Source of the DNA: Chara braunii
Taxonomy: Eukaryota > Streptophyta > Charophyceae > Charales > Characeae
Length of the DNA stretch: 36,056 nucleotides
Assembly: GCA_003427395.1 (NCBI GenBank)
Contig: BFEA01000123.1
Span: forward strand, 2,021,533-2,057,588
Direction: 5' to 3'
Part shown: one piece after another, positions 28,006-36,056 of the stretch
Numbering within the stretch: position 1 is the first letter of the stretch
How the letters are laid out: every line of letters starts with the position of its first letter
Position numbers and translations under genes: made by a program
Notes under the pieces: model-generated
Database searches by the model: none
Told to the model about the DNA's origin: nothing
The model's input: only the letters and a program-made list of their open reading frames with translations

Positions 28006-29111
28006 ATGAACCCGTTCGCCTGCAGGACTGGTGACCTCCCCCCCACCGCTCCCCGAAACCACCAACCTCGCTCCGCCGCCTCCTCTCACCAATCCTTACC
28101 ATCCACTTCATCCCCTCTGTTTAACCCATTCCTTCTTTCCTTTTTTCCCTCCAACCTCACCGTTCAATCGCAGGACGAAATTCCCCCTGACCAACTCCTC
28201 CCCTTTTTTTCCTCACTTATCACTCCACTGGCATCGAACCTCTCCCTACCACCCACCCACCCGAACGAAGACATCAAGTTCGGATCTTTGTCATTGACCC
28301 TCCAACCGTCTCGCTCCTCCCACTCCACCTCTTTCTCTCCCCCTTTATCCTACCCTCTTCCGCCTTATCCCTCCAACGCACTGCGGTAGAATCTTCCTTC
28401 GGTACTAGCTTTGTCACCTCGGATCTGCTGGAGTTCGTTGAACAGGCCGCCTGCTTTATCCTGCAGGACGACGCCCACTCTTCCTTCTTCCTTCATCGTG
28501 ACCAAGTGGCGCAACTGTTCTCCCACTCGCTCTATTCTAACCTCATCCTCTCCCTCATCAACTACGGGTTGAGAAACCTCAATCTACTAACTGAACTGGA
28601 GCGAACTCAGGTAAGTGAGCAGCTCGCCGAATTCAGGGAGAGACACGCGCACGTCCTCCGTATTCCATTCTATTGCTTTGCCTTCTTTCTCGCTTCAATC
28701 AAGGACGACTCCTCCAAGCATTGGGCAAACAGCGGGCTGCTCAGCCTTTCTGAGAACCTTCCCGTCATCGGAAGACTTCCCGGCTTCGCCACGCCAATCA
28801 CATTCTTCTTCCAAGGTCGTCTTCAGCATATCGCCAAGTCCGATTTCTCTCATATCCTCGTCGAGAAGCTACTCAGGCAGGGACCCGGCCCCTGGTTCCA
28901 GCAAATCATTCAGCAGGCCTGCGGAACGCTGATCGTCTACAGGCTCGGTCCTGACTTCCCAAGGGACGCCACCTTCCAATCTCAGTCGTCGGTCCCCGGG
29001 ATCCTAATCAATCATCAGGACGCCACCTTCTCCTTCTCATTCGTGAAGCAGCCGGGTGAACATGCCGCCGAAGAGGAAGCTGGAGGAGCACCTCCCGAGG
29101 AGGCTGCATAG
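28006..29111 (+). pseudogene. Unrecognised retroelement-like ORF in two frames
   Basis: A frame from the ATG at 28006 (MNPFACRTGDLPPTAP) is Pro/Ser-rich up to 28389. A second frame, open from about 28191, becomes protein-like from TAVESSFGTSFVTSD and runs to a TAG at 29109-29111. It includes LEFVEQAACFILQDD, IPFYCFAFFLASIKDD, FFFQGRLQHIAKSDFS and WFQQIIQQACGTLIVYRLG. The second frame has no ATG at all, so a frameshift around 28330-28380 must join the two. Codon use (CTC, TCC, ACC) is like that of the gag and RT ORFs at 32.7-35.6 kb. I do not recognise the protein. A gag-like or accessory protein of the same element class is a reasonable guess. Confidence 0.45.
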
Positions 29112-29415
29112 AAGATCATCCGATTACTTATTGGACTCTGACTCACCACCAGCTAATCAATCGGTGCCGGTCCAGCAGTTTTTGCTAGTACCGCACCACC
29201 AGCCGCCAGCAATAAGGAACCCCGCCCCCATCCCTACTACCACCCCCACCACCAAACCCGCAAGAACGCGCAGAAGTCCTAGAATCTTCAGAGGGCAAGA
29301 CTATTTCTTTCTTTTTTGCATAATCCTCCTCTTCCTCCTGTTCTTTCTCATTCTCTTCCTTGTTCTCTCCACCAATCCCCGCAGTTCTTTGCTACGGATC
29401 CGTGGTTTCAATTAG
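29062..29415 (+). CDS. Basic ORF overlapping the end of the previous one
   Basis: It starts at ATG 29062 inside the tail of the preceding ORF, in a different frame, with MPPKRKLEEHLPRRLHRRSS, which looks like a bipartite nuclear localisation signal. A Pro/Thr-rich stretch (IPTTTPTTKPARTRRSPR) and a very hydrophobic end (FLFCIILLFLLFFLILFLVL) follow. The basic part may be the true C terminus of the preceding protein reached by a frame change. The hydrophobic end comes from CTT/CTC-rich sequence and may not be coding. Confidence 0.35.
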   Translation: MPPKRKLEEHLPRRLHRRSSDYLLDSDSPPANQSVPVQQFLLVPHHQPPAIRNPAPIPTTTPTTKPARTRRSPRIFRGQDYFFLFCIILLFLLFFLILFLVLSTNPRSSLLRIRGFN

Positions 29416-29554
29416 ACTACCACCCCAAGCTTTGCTGTCATTGGTGTTATTTTCTGCCTAAAACGAACTATACGATTGTCTTCACTCTTTTCCCTTCATA
29501 TGCATGCAACTCATTTTCGTAATGTTCTTGCTCCAATCATTTCTTTGCTCATTT

Positions 29555-29947
29555 AAAAAAAAAAAAAAAAAAAAAAAGAGAAGGGAGAAAGGAAGGAGAA
29601 GAGGGGGGAGTAAAGGCGAGGAAGACAGACGAGGAGGGAAATTTTGCTTGCTTTAAACATTTCAATGAATTCTCTCCTGTCATCTCCAAAAGAGGCACCG
29701 TAATGATTGCCATGCCTTGATATGGCAAACCAATCATCTGGCTGCTTCTTACGAGAGCAAGGTTATGAAGCACATAGGCATTCTTGTGTAGTATATAAGT
29801 TGTTTCCTCATCTTTTGCAAACCAATCACCCCAACTCTAATACTGTGTCAAGATCTTTGTCATGCTATCATCTCTAAGGGAGCAAAGATGATTGACATGC
29901 CTTCTTTGGGCAAGCCAATCATCTGCCGGCTTGTTATGGAAAACCAA

Positions 29948-29980
<33 letters not shown>

Positions 29981-30828
29981 AAAAGGAAAAGAGAAGAAGG
30001 ACAAGAATCAAAGGGGAATGTTCGATATTTTGTCGAAACTTTGCATTTTGCTTATTATCTGTCTCTTGCAATCCTTTATTCGTAAACCCTCACCCCACCC
30101 GAAATCCTGCGCCTCGGTGATCGTTATGCCATCATGAGGCAAACCAACCACTCGGCTGCTTGAGCAAAGGACTTGGATTCTCATTGATCAGAGATGCAGG
30201 CATCATCTCAATTTGACACTTACCTCCATTTTTGGCCCATTCGGTTCAAACCGAATAACTTTCACCCCACCTACTCATCGCACCTAAGGAACTGAAATGT
30301 CACCTTACTTAAGTAGCTTACTATAGAATTGGTTCCTCATTTTTTAGCCAATCACCCCAGCTGAAATATTGTGCCTAGATCCTTGTTATGACATCAGTTC
30401 CAAGGAGCAAGGATGATTGTCAGACCTTCTTAGGGCAAGCCAATCATCTGCCGGCTTGTTACGAAAAAAACAAGTTAAAAAAAAAAAAAAAAGGGAAAGG
30501 AGAAAGAAGAATTAGAGGGCAATGTTCGATATTTTGTGGTAACGTGCATTTTGCTCTCTATCTGTCTCTTGCAATTCCTTATTCGAAAACCCTCACCCCA
30601 CCTACTCATCGCGCCTGAGGAACCGAATGTCACCTTACTTAAATGGCTTACTACGGAATGCGCGCATCTTCGTATTCTCAATAATTAATTTCGTCCTCAA
30701 ATGAACTGGCATTTCTTTCCTGGATGTTTGTAATGCTTTGTTAAGCCAAAGCAACCACCTGGCCGCTCGGGTAATAAGAAGGGTCGAATGATTTATACTG
30801 TGAAAAAAAAAAAAAAAAAAAAAAAAAA
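29555..30828 (+). repeat. Array of diverged units with A tracts and a recurrent hairpin
   Basis: A tracts lie at 29555-29577 (23), 29951-29978 (28), 30477-30492 (16) and 30803-30828 (26). Each is followed by a purine-rich GGAAAAGG-type segment. The two middle tracts are embedded in matching sequence on both sides: CAAGCCAATCATCTGCCGGC and ACAAGTT or CCAAGTT before, AATGTTCGATATTTTGT, TCTGTCTCTTGCAAT and AACCCTCACCCCACC after. These give a tandem unit of about 505-525 bp. A 50-bp submotif containing ATGATTG-N3-TGCC and GGCA-N3-CAATCAT occurs near 29703, 29888 and 30413, with degenerate forms near 30120 and 30725. No protein is encoded. Confidence 0.85.
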
Positions 30829-31086
30829 GGAAGACGAGAAAGGAATATCAGGAAGATCCCCCATCATCCCCAACACCATGACGAAGGGTTAAGGGGAAGG
30901 ATAGCGCAGGATCATCAGCTAGGCACACCTAAAGCGAGAAACTCCTGCATGTTTTCTCTAATCAAAGTTCAACCTAGTTGCGTGAAGAATTCTCATCACC
31001 GATAAAACCCCTCATTGGCTTGTCTACCTCGGTTCTTATCTCACCACCTATAGCTTAACCTTTTATCAATCTCAGTCACCCCACGC

Positions 31087-31117
<31 letters not shown>

Positions 31118-31245
31118 TGCATATTTCTCGCTGACTCGGTCTTCAACGCACATTTCCTGCTCTAAAGGGAAGACTCTACCTCTGACCCAGATCGGTATTT
31201 CATCATTGCATTCCTCTAATTCTACCTTAAAAAAAAAAAAAAAAA
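31087..31245 (+). repeat. Two further A tracts
   Basis: A28 at 31087-31114 and A17 at 31229-31245. The sequence after them lacks the purine-rich block of the array, so I do not include them in it. Confidence 0.85.
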
Positions 31246-32720
31246 CCACCCCTCTTCTTCGCCAGGCCATCAATTTCGTCTCCTTTTTACAATATTTATT
31301 CCTCACTCTGACCCGTGTCCCTTAAGGTATATCATGCCACATCAGTTCCCCTTCCCCTCAGTTCCTGTTCCCTTTCGGACCTCAAAAGCCGAGCAGCAAA
31401 CGACCCACAACGCACCCGCGTCACCATCACACTTCGTAGTGACTGCCTCTTCCCCATAGACACGTGGCGCTACCTAAGCCACCTCCTCATAGGCAGAAGC
31501 AACCCAAAGGCAATTCCATCAATCTACCAGCATGCCTGTGCTAAAACCAGCAATCAGCCAAGACCTCACAAATCAGCATCCTGTCAACGACAGTCATTTT
31601 GACTCTCGTCTAAAATGTGGATTAATCGTACATCCCCATCTTGAAGAATAAAATCTGATGTGTTTTGATTCGGAGCCCTCACCATGTCAAGGGAATCCAA
31701 CCCTCAACGGCAATACCAGAACCGCCTCAATCTGACTCCATCCTATTCTTCTATTTTTCTTTCGCTTTATAAATTGCACTCACCCTTGTGACATCTATTT
31801 TGCGTTCCTGCCTTTTTGAAGCATAAGCATAATAAATGTTTGCTTAATTTCATCTTAGGCAAGATATCAGACCCTCAACAACTTTTTACCCTGCGTATCT
31901 CGCTATATCTCGCCTTCGCAGGAGGTTAAGCAGCATAAGGATATCGCAAGCAAGATAAGCGGTAATACTTGGTAGCACTGAACTTCCCAGTAGCTCACCA
32001 TCTTTACAAACAATGCATGTTTCTTCAATATTTTCAAACTCATTTATGGGAATTATCGTACCTTCTTCCCCCCCGGTAAGCCTCACTCAGTTTGTGCATC
32101 GGCAAAGCAACCTGTGTTCACTCATTTTATCCTTTGCCTTCGTAATATTGAACGTGAAAACCATCCTTCCCTCATCAACCACACCATCTGTTGTGTTCTC
32201 AGACTTCATTGAAAGTTTCTTTTCCTTATTTTGCCTCCCATCAAGGGAGCATCTGTGTCTTGTCTTACCTGCATCATCTTGTTTTAATGTCTTGTGCAGG
32301 TCATGGAATACTTTTTTCGTACCTTTCTTCATTTCTCTATCTCTCTCTCTCTGGTCCTTCTTTCTTCCTTACCAATGTTCAGCATACCTTTTCAATTTTT
32401 TCCCTTTAAAACACTCATGAATGTCACCCTCTTTCTCATCTTCCTTACCCTCGCACCACCAGTCCTCCTCTGTGCCTTTCTCTTTTTTTTATCCTTAAGA
32501 GCTCAGATATACTTACCGCTCTTGCGGAATAAGAAGATGTGGGGAAGGAGGAAGAAGAAAAGGAACAAAGAAGAAAAGCAAGGAAGGAAGAAGATATTAA
32601 GTCAAGTCACAAATAAGAAGCATGAAGGTTGTCCAAAACCAGATACTTGAAAATTTATAAGAATCGCACAACCACTTGTGTAAATTTGGATAATAATTCT
32701 ATGCCTCATTACTTGTGCAA
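31246..32720. other. Pyrimidine-rich stretch without a supported gene
   Basis: Hydrophobic ORFs on the plus strand (32013-32420, 32294-32650) come from CTT/TTC-rich sequence and overlap each other. They have no recognisable domain. The segment may be the 5' untranslated part of the retroelement that follows. Confidence 0.5.
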
Positions 32721-33584
32721 ATGGATCCATGGCTAAACACTTTTCTTGCCGCTTCCGGCCCCCAGTCAGTCATTGGAGCAGAAATCTTTGCTGTCCTCCC
32801 TGTACTACCTCCTGTCTACACTCCTGCCAGAATCACTGACTGCCTCAACCCCACTACCCACAACCTTAATGAGCTACTCTTTCATGTCAGAACTGAAACC
32901 ACAAATGGAATCTTCAGGGTCCATGTTCATGCCATAAGACTCAGAAATCCACTTCCCCCCCCCCTTCCTCAACCCCCACCTCCTAATACACCTCCCTCAC
33001 CACTGCCACCCTCCCTCCCACCCCTAAACCTCACACCCCTTGCCACACCCTCTTCCTCTTCATCCCATATAAACCAGGCTACAATTGTCGCTTTTGAGCA
33101 ACTCAAGAAGCAGATGGCCACTAAGCTGGAAGAGAATCGGGCTTCCATCGAGCAACTCAAGAAGCAACTGATTGAGAAGCAAGAGGAAAACTCCAACTTG
33201 AATCAGCTCTATCAAAAGCTTCAATCTGAGATGTACGGTATCCAGCAGTCCATCAGTGACAAATCCAAACCGGCCTACGATGAGCTGTCAGCCTGGAGGT
33301 CAATCTTCGCCTCACCTTGTTACTTCGCACAAATTGAAGCCTACATACGTTTTTTGGAGATCAACATGAACTACTCCTTCTATCCCATTGGAAAGGCTTT
33401 TGCAGCAGACTTCACCGCAAGAGTGGCATCAGTGGCCAAGGACTGCACAGAGCCACTCATAACCAAGCAAATCAAGCAGCATCTCGACGCATCCTTGAGG
33501 CAGGCTATGGACAAGGCAGTACCTATCATCAAGTCGGAATACAACTACTGCATGAGGCTCGTCAGAAGAGAAGCGCACATGTAA
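32721..33584 (+). CDS. Gag-like protein with coiled coil
   Basis: The open frame of 287 codons begins at the ATG at 32721 (MDPWLNTFLAAS). Domains in order: an N-terminal globular part to about residue 75; a Pro-rich linker of about 35 residues (LPPPLPQPPPPNTPPSPLPP); a charged coiled coil of about 65 residues (AFEQLKKQMATKLEENRAS, IEQLKKQLIEKQEENSNLNQ); and a C-terminal helical part (SAWRSIFASPCYFAQIEAYI) ending in RREAHM. There is no zinc knuckle. Its place just before RT-RNase H and its self-association features suggest the gag or ORF1 of the element. It shows no stop or frameshift, unlike its neighbour. Assignment is by position, not by sequence recognition. Confidence 0.65.
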   Translation: MDPWLNTFLAASGPQSVIGAEIFAVLPVLPPVYTPARITDCLNPTTHNLNELLFHVRTETTNGIFRVHVHAIRLRNPLPPPLPQPPPPNTPPSPLPPSLPPLNLTPLATPSSSSSHINQATIVAFEQLKKQMATKLEENRASIEQLKKQLIEKQEENSNLNQLYQKLQSEMYGIQQSISDKSKPAYDELSAWRSIFASPCYFAQIEAYIRFLEINMNYSFYPIGKAFAADFTARVASVAKDCTEPLITKQIKQHLDASLRQAMDKAVPIIKSEYNYCMRLVRREAHM

Positions 33585-33610
33585 GCGAAGGGCCGTCGCC
33601 CGACCAAAAA

Positions 33611-35603
33611 ATGATTTTATTATCTCCCCGGACCGCAAATAGGTCCACGTCGTCTGCGTTATGGGGCTTATCTTTTATCCTTTGTATCCTTGCAGATTGG
33701 GCATTCCCGAATGGGAACATTCCTCGTATCGTAAGAAGGAAGACAATTCCAAGACGGAAGACGGCCGAAGATCTTCAAAGAGGCACTATGAAGATTCCAG
33801 GGACAGAGGATACGACTACCACAGAATGGCCAAGAAGTCCCACTCCGATCACTCCCACCCCACAACTTCTGAACCCGCAAGACCCCCCCAGTAACGCGGC
33901 ACCCTTCCTTATTCCCAACATACCCTCTATCCTTTCTAACCTGCAAACCCCGCCATCCTCTGCAGATCTCCGCCTCGCAACCTTCGCCCTGCAAGAACAC
34001 TCAGCTTGGCTCCGGAATCCCGATACGTTCATAGCCGCCAATCCTGCAAATCATTTCTCTAACTGGTCGCTTCTTATCTCCTCATCTTCTCGAAGATACT
34101 CCCACTCTGTCCTTCAATGGATCCACCACGGCGTCAACCTACAATTCAAGGGCACCTCGCACATCCCCACCCCCAAGATTATTGAGGTCAGAATAATGGT
34201 CAAAAGGGTACTTCCGGCTTCACTCTTCAAGCAGACTCTCAAACTTCAATCCCCACCTCCTTTAGTTATCCCTAACCATCCCACTCCTCCCCACCATACC
34301 ACTTTTACCTCTTCCACCATCTCTCAACTCCTCGCATCCGGCGTCATAGAGCACTCCCCTAATCCCCTTGTCGTCAACCCAGTCTTCGCAATGGAAGGCT
34401 CCTCAAAAACTCGTTTTATCTTAGATGTCCGCTTTGTTAACCTCTTTGTAACTTTTCCCGCCTTCCACTATGAATCAATCGACGACGTCACCGCTCACCT
34501 CTCCGGTTCGCACTCCCAATACTTCCTTACCTGCTTTGACATCAAGAATGGCTATTACCATATTCCAATCAACCCCAAGCCCATACCCTACTTAGCTTTC
34601 AATTGGAACGGCTCAAACTTCCAATTTACAACCCTCTGCTTCGGCCTTTCTTCTGCATGTTGGATCTTCACAACAGTTATGCAAGAGATCATGGCAGAAC
34701 TTAGAGCTCGTAGCGTCTTTGCCACTTCTTATATAGACGACTCTGCACTTGCAAACAGGGAACTACCCCTGCTCCTCTGGCAAACTTTAACTATGTCGCA
34801 TTACTCCACAACCTAGGCTTCTTCCTCAGCACCCACAAATGCTCTTTCCTGCCTTCTCAGTCCATTCAATTCCTCGGTTTCACCATTGACTCCCATTCCA
34901 AAAGAATCAGGATTCCAGAAGACAAGGTAACCAAGCTAGTCAACCTTATCCAAACCACGACAAATCCTTCCAGTAGAGGTCTCGCAAAACTGGCAGGAAA
35001 GCTCGCCTCTCTCTCAAAGTTTTTTTTACCTACCCACCTTTACCTCTCTTCCCTTTACAAAGCAATTTCCTTATCCAACTGGGATTCACCCATCTCCATT
35101 TCCACCAACCTCACCAACGACCTCATCTGGTGGATCGCCCACTCGCCACACCTTCCGGGCAGACTTTGGACACTTCGTCCACCTTCTCTCTTCATCTTTA
35201 CTGACGCATCCTCCACGCAGATTGCCGCACTAATCCACCCCGCGCAAGGAACCCCCATCACCTTGAATCAATGCCTGCCCCTCAACCTCCTTAACTCTTC
35301 TTCCACGCACAGAGAACTTTTTGCCATACTTGAAGCTTTTAGATTTCTCGCTTCCAACCATCCCCACTTCCTCTACTCAACTTCCGTCAGACTCCATTCA
35401 GATAACCAGGCAGCTATAGCCCTTCTCCTTGACCTTAAATCTTCGGATGATTCCTTCAACCCCTGGCTCCGGAACATCACCTCCATCCTCCTAACCTTCG
35501 ATACGCTCCTCAGCCCGGTCAGGATACCCAGAAACCTGAACCAACCACCCGACGCTATCTCAAAGATAGAGGACAATACAGATTGGGGCCTTGCAGGCCA
35601 CGT
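33611..35603 (+). pseudogene. RT-RNase H polyprotein of DIRS type, one frameshift
   Basis: It begins at ATG 33611, 26 bp after the gag stop. The first 150 or so residues are low in recognisable motifs. RT follows: ISQLLASGVIEHSPNPLVVN, motif A FDIKNGYYHIPI (Asp present), motif B CFGLSSACWIFTTVM and motif C YIDD at 34730-34741 (both Asp present). Between about 34765 and 34785 the frame shifts by one base. The continuation (LHNLGFFLSTHKCSF, IQFLGFTIDSHSKRIRI, LAKLAGKLASLSKFFLPTHL) stays open into RNase H. There FIFTDASS, STHRELFAILEAFRFL, RLHSDNQAAIALL and PPDAIS supply the catalytic acids. Apart from the frameshift, no catalytic residue is lost, so this copy is younger than the Ty3 element. 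The end of the open frame (to 35763) is foreign LTR-like sequence. Confidence 0.85.
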
Positions 35604-35800
35604 TGTGAGGAAACCCGGGGAGGGGCGCCTACCGTTCGCTGAAGCCAAGGGCTACGGCGCCTGTCACTCGCCGCGCCCGTTCCGAGGTCCTCAGCGATCG
35701 GCAGGCATCGAAGTCGGGGGTGCCCTGTCACGCTCCCTATTTTCTCTTTCTTCCTTTTTGTAATTTAGCAGCTTCGATCAGTAAGGAGTTCCAACAGTCA
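35604..35800 (+). mobile_element. Candidate 5' LTR of another retrotransposon
   Basis: The segment begins TGTGAGGAAACCCGGGG and ends AACAGTCA, so it has the TG...CA ends of an LTR and a length of 197 bp. It abuts the broken RNase H ORF on the left and a primer-binding-site-like word on the right. The composition changes abruptly at its left edge, from pyrimidine-rich to GC-balanced. The matching 3' LTR would lie beyond the window. Confidence 0.5.
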
Positions 35801-35802
35801 AT

Positions 35803-35810
35803 TGGTATCA
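35803..35810 (+). promoter_or_regulatory. Candidate primer-binding site (initiator tRNA-Met type)
   Basis: TGGTATCA, two bases after the CA of the candidate LTR, is complementary to the conserved last eight bases of initiator tRNA-Met. Many plant LTR elements use TGGTATCAGAG; here the match stops after eight bases (CGGG follows). Confidence 0.5.
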
Positions 35811-36056
35811 CGGGTCAGTACGTTTCAGTGATTANTTAACAATTCAACCGATTCANGCACTAGGGGTTTTCAACAATNATCAGCCACCCCANGCAATGGT
35901 GAGTTTTTAGCAGTCATCAGGGAACAGCTACTAGGCCACCGCAGCAAGTTTCTTTCTCTTTCTCTCCCTTTCGTTGATCTCGCTCCCTTACTCACGCTGT
36001 TCTCGCTCCCTTAGCCTCGCTGCTCTCTCTCTCCCACTCTCGCTGCTCTCTCTCTC
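35811..36056. other. Leader-like sequence with Ns, then CT-rich repeat
   Basis: Four single undetermined bases lie between 35835 and 35892. From about 35950 the sequence becomes a degenerate repeat of TCTCGCTCCCTTA and CTCGCTGCTCTCTCTC up to the window edge. Nothing coding is visible. Confidence 0.7.

Larger units (their letters stand above)
32721..35603 (+). mobile_element. DIRS-like (tyrosine-recombinase class) retrotransposon, 3'-truncated
   Basis: A coiled-coil gag-like ORF is followed after 26 bp by an RT-RNase H ORF. The RT is of the DIRS type (YYHIPINPKP, YLAFNWNGSNFQF, CFGLSSACWIF, SYIDD), with RNase H directly after it and no protease or integrase. The RNase H end, RIPRNLNQPPDAIS followed by TDWGL, is also usual for YR retroelements. 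In such elements a tyrosine recombinase ORF normally accompanies these genes. None is seen, because the sequence changes at about 35604 to an LTR-like segment. Confidence 0.78.

Noticed and set aside
27213-28034. 273-codon plus-strand ORF
   Set aside because: No domain or conserved phrase; overlapping long ORFs exist in other frames and on the other strand. It also runs into the start of the better-supported 28006 frame.
31900-32000. 5S rRNA or snRNA gene
   Set aside because: Words resembling 5S rRNA (GGTTAAGC on one strand, CTGGGAAGT on the other) occur on opposite strands and cannot belong to one 5S gene.
32013-32650. Membrane protein genes
   Set aside because: Two overlapping hydrophobic frames arise from CTT/TTC-rich DNA. 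There is no start context, domain or continuity.

Overview
This is a stretch of a repeat-rich eukaryotic nuclear genome. I see no intact host gene: almost everything recognisable is a mobile element, usually broken or nested. A chromodomain Ty3 element, a LINE with a C-terminal zinc finger, a tyrosine-recombinase-type (DIRS-like) retroelement and several TIR elements together fit a plant or streptophyte alga. A charophyte such as Chara is only a guess. There is no bacterial or viral-genome organisation, and four isolated Ns near the right end point to a draft assembly.

Left third (about 460-8215, minus strand): a nearly complete but dead Ty3/gypsy chromovirus. Its order is gag with a CCHC knuckle, aspartic protease, reverse transcriptase, RNase H, integrase, chromodomain. 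It is cut by in-frame stops and by frameshifts, some in homopolymer runs, and one catalytic Asp of the RT is replaced by Asn. Behind it (8507-9198, minus) lies a decayed gene of unknown family ending in an Asn/Asp-rich tail made by an 84-bp tandem repeat.

Middle (9250-19400): AT-rich noncoding DNA and microsatellites with several DNA transposons recognisable from their ends. These are a hAT-like non-autonomous element (13645-14216) with a perfect 8-bp target duplication, a 403-bp PIF/Harbinger-like MITE (16449-16851), and a 1.7-kb relative (17236-18943) that has subterminal hairpins and one unrecognised ORF. The MITE sits inside one copy of a duplicated segment whose second copy (19384-19620) lacks it, so the empty site is present in the same window.

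19750-22300 (plus): a 5'-truncated, pseudogenised LINE with RT and zf-RVT parts, followed by T53 and a SINE-like body in inverted orientation. From 22.5 to 27.0 kb come diverged tandem duplications, SINE-like pieces with tRNA-type A and B boxes, and a 28-bp direct repeat flanking only a T tract.

28.0-35.6 kb (plus): pyrimidine-rich coding DNA of retroelement type. First comes an unrecognised two-frame ORF (28006-29111) overlapping a basic ORF. Next is a tandem array of roughly 0.5-kb units with long A tracts and a recurring hairpin (29555-30828). Then come a coiled-coil gag-like ORF (32721-33584) and an RT-RNase H ORF (33611-about 35603) of the DIRS/YR class. That element is cut right after RNase H by what looks like a new LTR (35604-35800) followed by a tRNA-Met-type primer-binding site. 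No rRNA, CRISPR or convincing free-standing tRNA gene was found.
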